From positions 1-32,726 of the forward strand of contig JAADFX010000043.1 of NCBI GenBank assembly GCA_013152685.1: a stretch of 32,726 nucleotides of DNA, written 5' to 3'. Positions 28,160 to 32,726 of the stretch are shown here, one piece after another. Each line of letters opens with the position of its first letter. The first letter of the stretch is position 1. Both the position numbers and the translations under genes were made by a program. The notes below the pieces were generated by a model. It worked only from the letters and a program-made list of their open reading frames with translations. It did not search any database and was not told where the DNA came from. This DNA is from Methanobacteriota archaeon (lineage in GTDB: Archaea; Hydrothermarchaeota; Hydrothermarchaeia; Hydrothermarchaeales; BMS3B).

Positions 28160-28579
28160 ATGAGGCTCGAAATTCCGCTGCTCGGGCTTGCCATCATCCT
28201 GATGTGGGGTCTGTGGGGCTTCCTGTACAAGTACGGTATAGACAGGCTGGGCCTCTTCCGCGCCCTATTTGTGACAAATGTGATGTACATGCTGAGCAAT
28301 CTGGTGATACTCGCCTACCTATACCACAGGGGGGTTGACTTCTCCCTTTCGCCGCCCGCCGCGCTGCTGATGCTGGGCACCGTCCTGGGCGTGGGAGCGT
28401 CGCTGCTCTTCATGCTCGCCCTGGAGAGGTACCCGGGCAGTATAGTGATACCCCTCACCGCCCTGTACCCGGCGGTGAGCGCTGTGCTGGCGGTGCTGGT
28501 GCTGGGGGAGAAGATAAAAGCGGTGAATGCCCTGGGCATCGTCCTGGCAATCCTGGCGGGATACCTGCTCACCAGGTGA
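28160..28579 (+). CDS. EamA/DMT-type single-unit transporter
   Basis: 139 aa, hydrophobic; ALERYPGSIVIPLTALYPAVSAVLAVLVLGEKIKAVNALGIVLAILAGYLL is EamA-like. Confidence 0.87.
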   Translation: MRLEIPLLGLAIILMWGLWGFLYKYGIDRLGLFRALFVTNVMYMLSNLVILAYLYHRGVDFSLSPPAALLMLGTVLGVGASLLFMLALERYPGSIVIPLTALYPAVSAVLAVLVLGEKIKAVNALGIVLAILAGYLLTR

Positions 28580-28620
28580 GTTCTCAAGAAGATTTGATTT
28601 CATAATCAAGATTTTTTTAG

Positions 28621-28635
28621 GAAAAGCTTAAATAT
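28621..28635 (+). promoter_or_regulatory. Putative BRE/TATA element (gaaaagcttaaatat) for the small peptide/radical SAM operon
   Basis: Purine-rich BRE plus CTTAAATAT about 35-40 bp before ATG 28669; SD GGAGGT at 28657-28662. Confidence 0.6.
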
Positions 28636-28668
28636 CTCAGGCACATACCGGAAATTGGAGGTAATTGG

Positions 28669-28776
28669 ATGGACAAAAGCGAAAATGAGAGGGAAATCTG
28701 CTTCAGGTATGAGTGCAGGTACACGGGGGCGGGGCTCACCCACTACGTGATGCAGAGCAGAGAGTCGCCCTTCTAG
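28669..28776 (+). CDS. Candidate radical SAM substrate peptide (35 aa), not in the ORF track
   Basis: MDKSENEREICFRYECRYTGAGLTHYVMQSRESPF*; GGAGGT SD 6 nt before ATG; stop 13 nt before the radical SAM start. Confidence 0.68.
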   Translation: MDKSENEREICFRYECRYTGAGLTHYVMQSRESPF

Positions 28777-28789
28777 GGCAGGTGGTGCA

Positions 28790-30055
28790 ATGCTCCAGGA
28801 GCTCCGCGTTGGGGAGGAGGTGGTATGGTTCGACCCCGAGACCTGCTTCTGGGGTCTGGGGGAGCGGGATAAGCTGGAGGCGCTCCACTCCTGCGTTGAG
28901 GATGAGCTCTCGAGGGAGATGCACGCCCTGCGCAGCTCAGTGGAGGTGGTGATGCTCTATGTGAACCCCACGGACAGGTGCAACGCCTCCTGCCCATACT
29001 GCTACCTCCCGGCGGGCGTCAAATCCCGGGGGAGGTCAATGAGCACCGGGGAGCTGCGCAGGGTGGTGGAGGAGGCGCTGGATTTCTTCGGGGCACGTGG
29101 TGTGGCGGGCTCGGTGGTGTTCCACGGAAGCGAGCCCCTGCTGAGCAGGGAGAGCATCTTCAGCGTGATAGACGAGTACAGGAGGGAGCTCCACTTCGGC
29201 ATCCAGACGAATGGCCTGCTCCTCACCGAGGAGGATGCGGAGTTTATACGGAGCAGGGGTGTGAGAATAGGCATATCCCTGGACTCCCCGGATGAGGAGA
29301 CCAACGACGCCCTGCGCGGGAGGGGGCACTTCCGGAGGGTGTCGGAGGCGCTGAGCTGGCTCTCGGGCTACGAGGGGCTGAGTGTGGTCACCACCATAAC
29401 CAGGCACAACCAGGGGCAGCTGGCGGAGATGGTGAGGTTCCTCCACTCAAGGGGCGTGCCCGTGTGCCTGATGAACCCGGTGAGGCTGACTCAGAGGGGC
29501 TCCCTGTCCCTGATGCCGGAGCCCGCGGAGATGGCCGCCAGCTTTATCAGGGCGGTTGACACCGCCATTGAGCTCACAGGGCAGGGTAGGCGGATTGTGG
29601 TCGCCGACTTCGCCAACCTGCTGCTGGGCATCACAGCGCCCTCTGCGAGGGTGCTGATGTGCGACATCTCCCCCTGCGGCGCCGGCAGGAGGTTCCTCTC
29701 AGTGGCGGCTGATGGCGAGTGCTACCCCTGCGGCGAGTTCATAGGGATGGGGGAGTTCTCCGGGGGTAACATCTTCAGGCGCTCCCTGCCGGAGGTTATC
29801 GACTCCCGGGGCTTTGCCAGGGTGAGGGCCCGGAGGGTGGAGCAGATAGAGGGGTGCAGCACCTGCCCCGTGAGGAACGTCTGCGGTGCCCCCTGCCCGG
29901 CGGAGCTCCACTCCTCAGGCGGCAGCATGCACCGCAGGAGCCACTACTGCGAGTTTTACCTCAGGGTGATAGAGCACGCCTTCAGGGTGGTGCTGCGCGG
30001 CGACCTCTGGCACGTGCTGCGCAGGTCGGCGCTCAGGGAGAAGTTCAGCCTCTGA
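28790..30055 (+). CDS. Radical SAM/SPASM protein, probable peptide-modifying enzyme
   Basis: NPTDRCNASCPYCYLP (CxxxCxxC), GSVVFHGSEPLLS; SPASM-like Cys cluster CDISPCG...GECYPCGEF...CSTCPVRNVCGAPCP...HYCEFY. Confidence 0.92.
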   Translation: MLQELRVGEEVVWFDPETCFWGLGERDKLEALHSCVEDELSREMHALRSSVEVVMLYVNPTDRCNASCPYCYLPAGVKSRGRSMSTGELRRVVEEALDFFGARGVAGSVVFHGSEPLLSRESIFSVIDEYRRELHFGIQTNGLLLTEEDAEFIRSRGVRIGISLDSPDEETNDALRGRGHFRRVSEALSWLSGYEGLSVVTTITRHNQGQLAEMVRFLHSRGVPVCLMNPVRLTQRGSLSLMPEPAEMAASFIRAVDTAIELTGQGRRIVVADFANLLLGITAPSARVLMCDISPCGAGRRFLSVAADGECYPCGEFIGMGEFSGGNIFRRSLPEVIDSRGFARVRARRVEQIEGCSTCPVRNVCGAPCPAELHSSGGSMHRRSHYCEFYLRVIEHAFRVVLRGDLWHVLRRSALREKFSL

Positions 30056-30827
30056 GCTCGGCGCTCATGGCACCGGCAATTGCCGCCTGTGCGCACAGGG
30101 CGGCGAACCTCTCCTCCAGCTGCTGCGAGAGCTTCCCGGCGGTGTACTCCTCGTGCTCAAACTCAAAGTCGTAGGCCACCTCCCAGAGCACAAGAAATTG
30201 GGGCGGCGCCGCCGGAAATTTGCGCTCCACTCCCGGGAGAAGGGCCTCCTCCAGCGCCTCCAGGGAGAGCTCGCCCCTGCCCACCATGGCGATGGCGCTG
30301 GTCAGCCTGCGCACCATCTCCCACAGGAAGCTCTCACCCTTGAAGGTCAGCACCACCACCTCGCCCCTCCTCTCGGCGGTGACGCTCAGGAGCCTGCGGG
30401 TGTAGTTCTTGCCTCTCGCCCTGGTGAAGTTGTGGAAGCTGTGCTCCCCCTCCAGGAGGCGGCACGCTTCCCTTATTGCTCCGAGGTCAAAGCCCTCGTC
30501 GTAGAGGAAGTACCTGTAGGTTCTGTGGAGGGCGTCGTAGCGCGGGTGGAAGTGCCCGGGCACCTCCCTTATGGCGAGCACCCTGAGCTCGGGGCACAGA
30601 CGCGCGTTCACCGCCCTTGGAGGGAGCTTCCTGTCCATGTCGAAGGCGAAGACATTGCCCAGGGCGCTGACAAATCTATCCGTCCTGCCGGCGCTCTTGA
30701 AGTTCCTCACCTCGCCTAGGCTGCGCAGCGCACGGAGAAGCTCCCCCTCGACGGTTCGCCTGTCCGGCTGGCGCTGGGAGCCGTAAAAGGCGGTGCCGTC
30801 GTAGTACACCTTGGCGGCCAGCCTCAT
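30045..30827 (-). CDS. truA: tRNA pseudouridine synthase A
   Basis: MRLAAKVYYDGTAFYGSQRQPDRRTVEGELLRAL...FKSAGRTDRFVSALGNVFAF...FHPRYDALHRTYRYFL. Confidence 0.94.
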   Translation of the reverse strand: MRLAAKVYYDGTAFYGSQRQPDRRTVEGELLRALRSLGEVRNFKSAGRTDRFVSALGNVFAFDMDRKLPPRAVNARLCPELRVLAIREVPGHFHPRYDALHRTYRYFLYDEGFDLGAIREACRLLEGEHSFHNFTRARGKNYTRRLLSVTAERRGEVVVLTFKGESFLWEMVRRLTSAIAMVGRGELSLEALEEALLPGVERKFPAAPPQFLVLWEVAYDFEFEHEEYTAGKLSQQLEERFAALCAQAAIAGAMSAELRG

Positions 30828-30838
30828 CTCTCCCTCCT

Positions 30839-32116
30839 CTACCCCGCCAGCTCCCTCTCGAGTTCTTCAATGTCCACCTCGCGCTGCTCGCCACTGCGCA
30901 TGTCCTTCAGCAGCACCCTGCCCCGCTCCGTCTCCTCTCCCACGAGGACGACATAGTCTATACCCTTCGAGCTGGCGTAGGAGAGCGCCTTCTTCACCTT
31001 TCTGCGCATCACCTCGAGCTCGCATGCCACACTGCGCCGCAGCAGGGCGGAGATTTCTATGGCCCTGTCCAGGTACTCCTCGCCAAAGGGTATCACCATA
31101 ATCTTAGCGCCCTCCTCGCCTCCCAGCTCGACCCCATCCTTCTCCAGCGCCAGCATGATGCGGTCGAAGCCGAAGGCGAAGCCGCTGGTTGCCACCGGCT
31201 TACCGCCGAAGGTCTCCGCTAGGGAGTAGCTGCCCCCGCCGCATATCTGCTTCTCAGCTCCGAGCTTGCTGGCGTATATCTCGAAGACCATGCCGGTGTA
31301 GTAGTCGAGCCCGCGGGCTATCCCCAGGTTGAGGGTGTACTCCCTGACGCCGAAGCTCTCGAGGGCGTCGAGTATACCCTCCAGCTCTCTAAGCTCATTA
31401 AGCGCCGCCTCCCTGCCCGCGAGCAGCTCTTCAGCGCGGCTCACCACAGCGCTGCGCTCACCCTTCAGCTCCAGCACCCCGGCTATTGCACTTCTGTCCT
31501 CCTCTGACAGCCCCAGCTTCAGCAGCTCCTCCTCAAGCTGCTCCTCGTCCCCCTTGTCTATTATGCCCATTATCCTGCACTGCTCCCCCTCGGCTATGCC
31601 CCTCTCCTCAAGAAACTTCCTGAGCACACCCACGCTGCCCACGTGGAGCTCGTAATTGCGCAGCCCCAGCTCGTCGAGCACCGCCTTTGCAAGGGCGATG
31701 ACCTCCGCCTGCGCCTCGGGCGAGGAGGAGCCTATAAGCTCCACACCAGCCTGCCAGAACTCCCGGTAGCGTCCCGCCTGGGGGCGCTCGTAGCGGAAGC
31801 AGTTCCCGAAGTAGTACAGCCGCAGGGGCTTGGGCGAGCTCTGGAGCTCATTAACATAGAGGCGCATCACGGGTGCGGTAAGCTCCGGCCTCAGGGCTAA
31901 GTCGCGCCCCCCCTTATCCTTAAAGTGGTAGAGGTGGGCCACTATCTCCTCCCCGGATTTTGCGGTGATCAGCTCCAGGTGCTCGAAGGTGGGCGTCGCC
32001 ACCTCGGCGTAGCCAAAGCGGACAAAAACGCGGCGCATCCTCTGCTCCACACTGCGCCGGGCCGCCATCTCCTCCGGGAGGAAGTCCCTGGTGCCTCTGG
32101 GCCTGGAGTACTTCAT
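30839..32116 (-). CDS. hisS: Histidyl-tRNA synthetase; ATG 32116 is the likely start
   Basis: MKYSRPRGTRDFLPEEMAARRSVEQRMRRVF...LRPELTAPVMRLYV...YYFGNCFRYERPQAGRYREFWQAGVELIG...GIARGLDYYTGMVFEIY. Confidence 0.95.
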   Translation of the reverse strand: MKYSRPRGTRDFLPEEMAARRSVEQRMRRVFVRFGYAEVATPTFEHLELITAKSGEEIVAHLYHFKDKGGRDLALRPELTAPVMRLYVNELQSSPKPLRLYYFGNCFRYERPQAGRYREFWQAGVELIGSSSPEAQAEVIALAKAVLDELGLRNYELHVGSVGVLRKFLEERGIAEGEQCRIMGIIDKGDEEQLEEELLKLGLSEEDRSAIAGVLELKGERSAVVSRAEELLAGREAALNELRELEGILDALESFGVREYTLNLGIARGLDYYTGMVFEIYASKLGAEKQICGGGSYSLAETFGGKPVATSGFAFGFDRIMLALEKDGVELGGEEGAKIMVIPFGEEYLDRAIEISALLRRSVACELEVMRRKVKKALSYASSKGIDYVVLVGEETERGRVLLKDMRSGEQREVDIEELERELAG

Positions 32117-32345
32117 GGCAGGTATATTACCTCCCGGGGATATTAAAAACTTATTCCCGGGCGCTCCGGTTCCCCGGCTAGCCGCAGAGCCTGCCCGCGA
32201 TGGCCCGGTTAACAATCGTTTCAATTATGGATAAAAAACAAAAATAGCAGAAGCACTTAAAGAGCTTCCCATCCCAACCGCAAGCGGCGTTCTGGCATTT
32301 GCATTTATTAAACCGATATACAAGGCTTTGCAAAATCCGGAGTAT

Positions 32346-32723
32346 TTAAACCTCAAACAGCTTTAAGCCAAATCTTTTAAACCTGCCAAAATGCTTTATG
32401 TTGAATGACGCAAGGGAGCAGTTTCTGTTGATGCATATTGCCGCTATCATACAGTCAAATCTACCCGTGGAATAACCTGATTTTTCAAGCTCGGACTCAA
32501 ATTTCGACGATAGAATGGCATCCCGGTTATTATACTCAAAAGTTTTCAGCTGCAGTATTTCTTCAGGGATTTTCTTTCCAATTTTATTAAATCCATAGAG
32601 AATTTCATGGAGATTTATTGAAGTAGTGGCAACTTCCACAGCCTCCAATTTTTTTAGTATTTTTTCTCCTTCCTTCGAGTTCCTGTCAAAAATCTCAATT
32701 AAAACATCTGTATCCAGAACCAC
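32346..32723 (-). CDS. PIN-domain protein, VapC-like toxin
   Basis: MVLDTDVLIEIFDRN...TSINLHEILYGF...RFDCMIAAICINRNCSLASFNIKHFGRF: PIN acidic residues in typical positions; AT-rich relative to the rest of the window. Confidence 0.83.
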   Translation of the reverse strand: MVLDTDVLIEIFDRNSKEGEKILKKLEAVEVATTSINLHEILYGFNKIGKKIPEEILQLKTFEYNNRDAILSSKFESELEKSGYSTGRFDCMIAAICINRNCSLASFNIKHFGRFKRFGLKLFEV

Positions 32724-32726
32724 CTG

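Overview
This is a GC-rich archaeal (euryarchaeal-type) chromosomal segment. It carries about 39 recognisable protein genes, two tRNA genes, and one short ORF (28669..28776, 35 codons) that is below the cutoff of the supplied ORF track. Housekeeping content includes Ftr, S-adenosylhomocysteine hydrolase, the PAN proteasomal ATPase, archaeal phosphoglycerate mutase, threonine synthase, SepF, ZPR1, NIP7-like, FKBP, PiT/PhoU-like phosphate transport, SHMT, MTAP, TruA and HisRS. Four areas stand out. (1) A 35-codon peptide gene with its own promoter and Shine-Dalgarno lies 13 nt upstream of a radical SAM/SPASM protein, forming a candidate RiPP-like peptide-modification locus at 28.62-30.06 kb. (2) A translationally coupled cassette encodes an LVIVD lipoprotein, a CxxCH-containing Tll0287/DUF3365-type histidine kinase, a receiver-wHTH regulator and a glutaredoxin-like protein. 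It is followed by an octaheme nitrite-reductase-like cytochrome with seven CxxCH motifs, one CxxCK, a Tyr-x-Cys motif and a CGP-CTERM-like tail. (3) A cluster of palindromes, including a 12-bp-arm inverted repeat that shares one arm with a second hairpin, lies in the divergent promoter region before a CBS-domain gene. (4) Several smaller oddities: a LarE-like protein with an altered PP-loop (SGGLGS), PAN ending in M-F-A instead of HbYX, a small membrane protein leading the PiT operon, and an AT-rich PIN-toxin region at the right edge. All assignments come from reading the sequence by eye; no database search was run.
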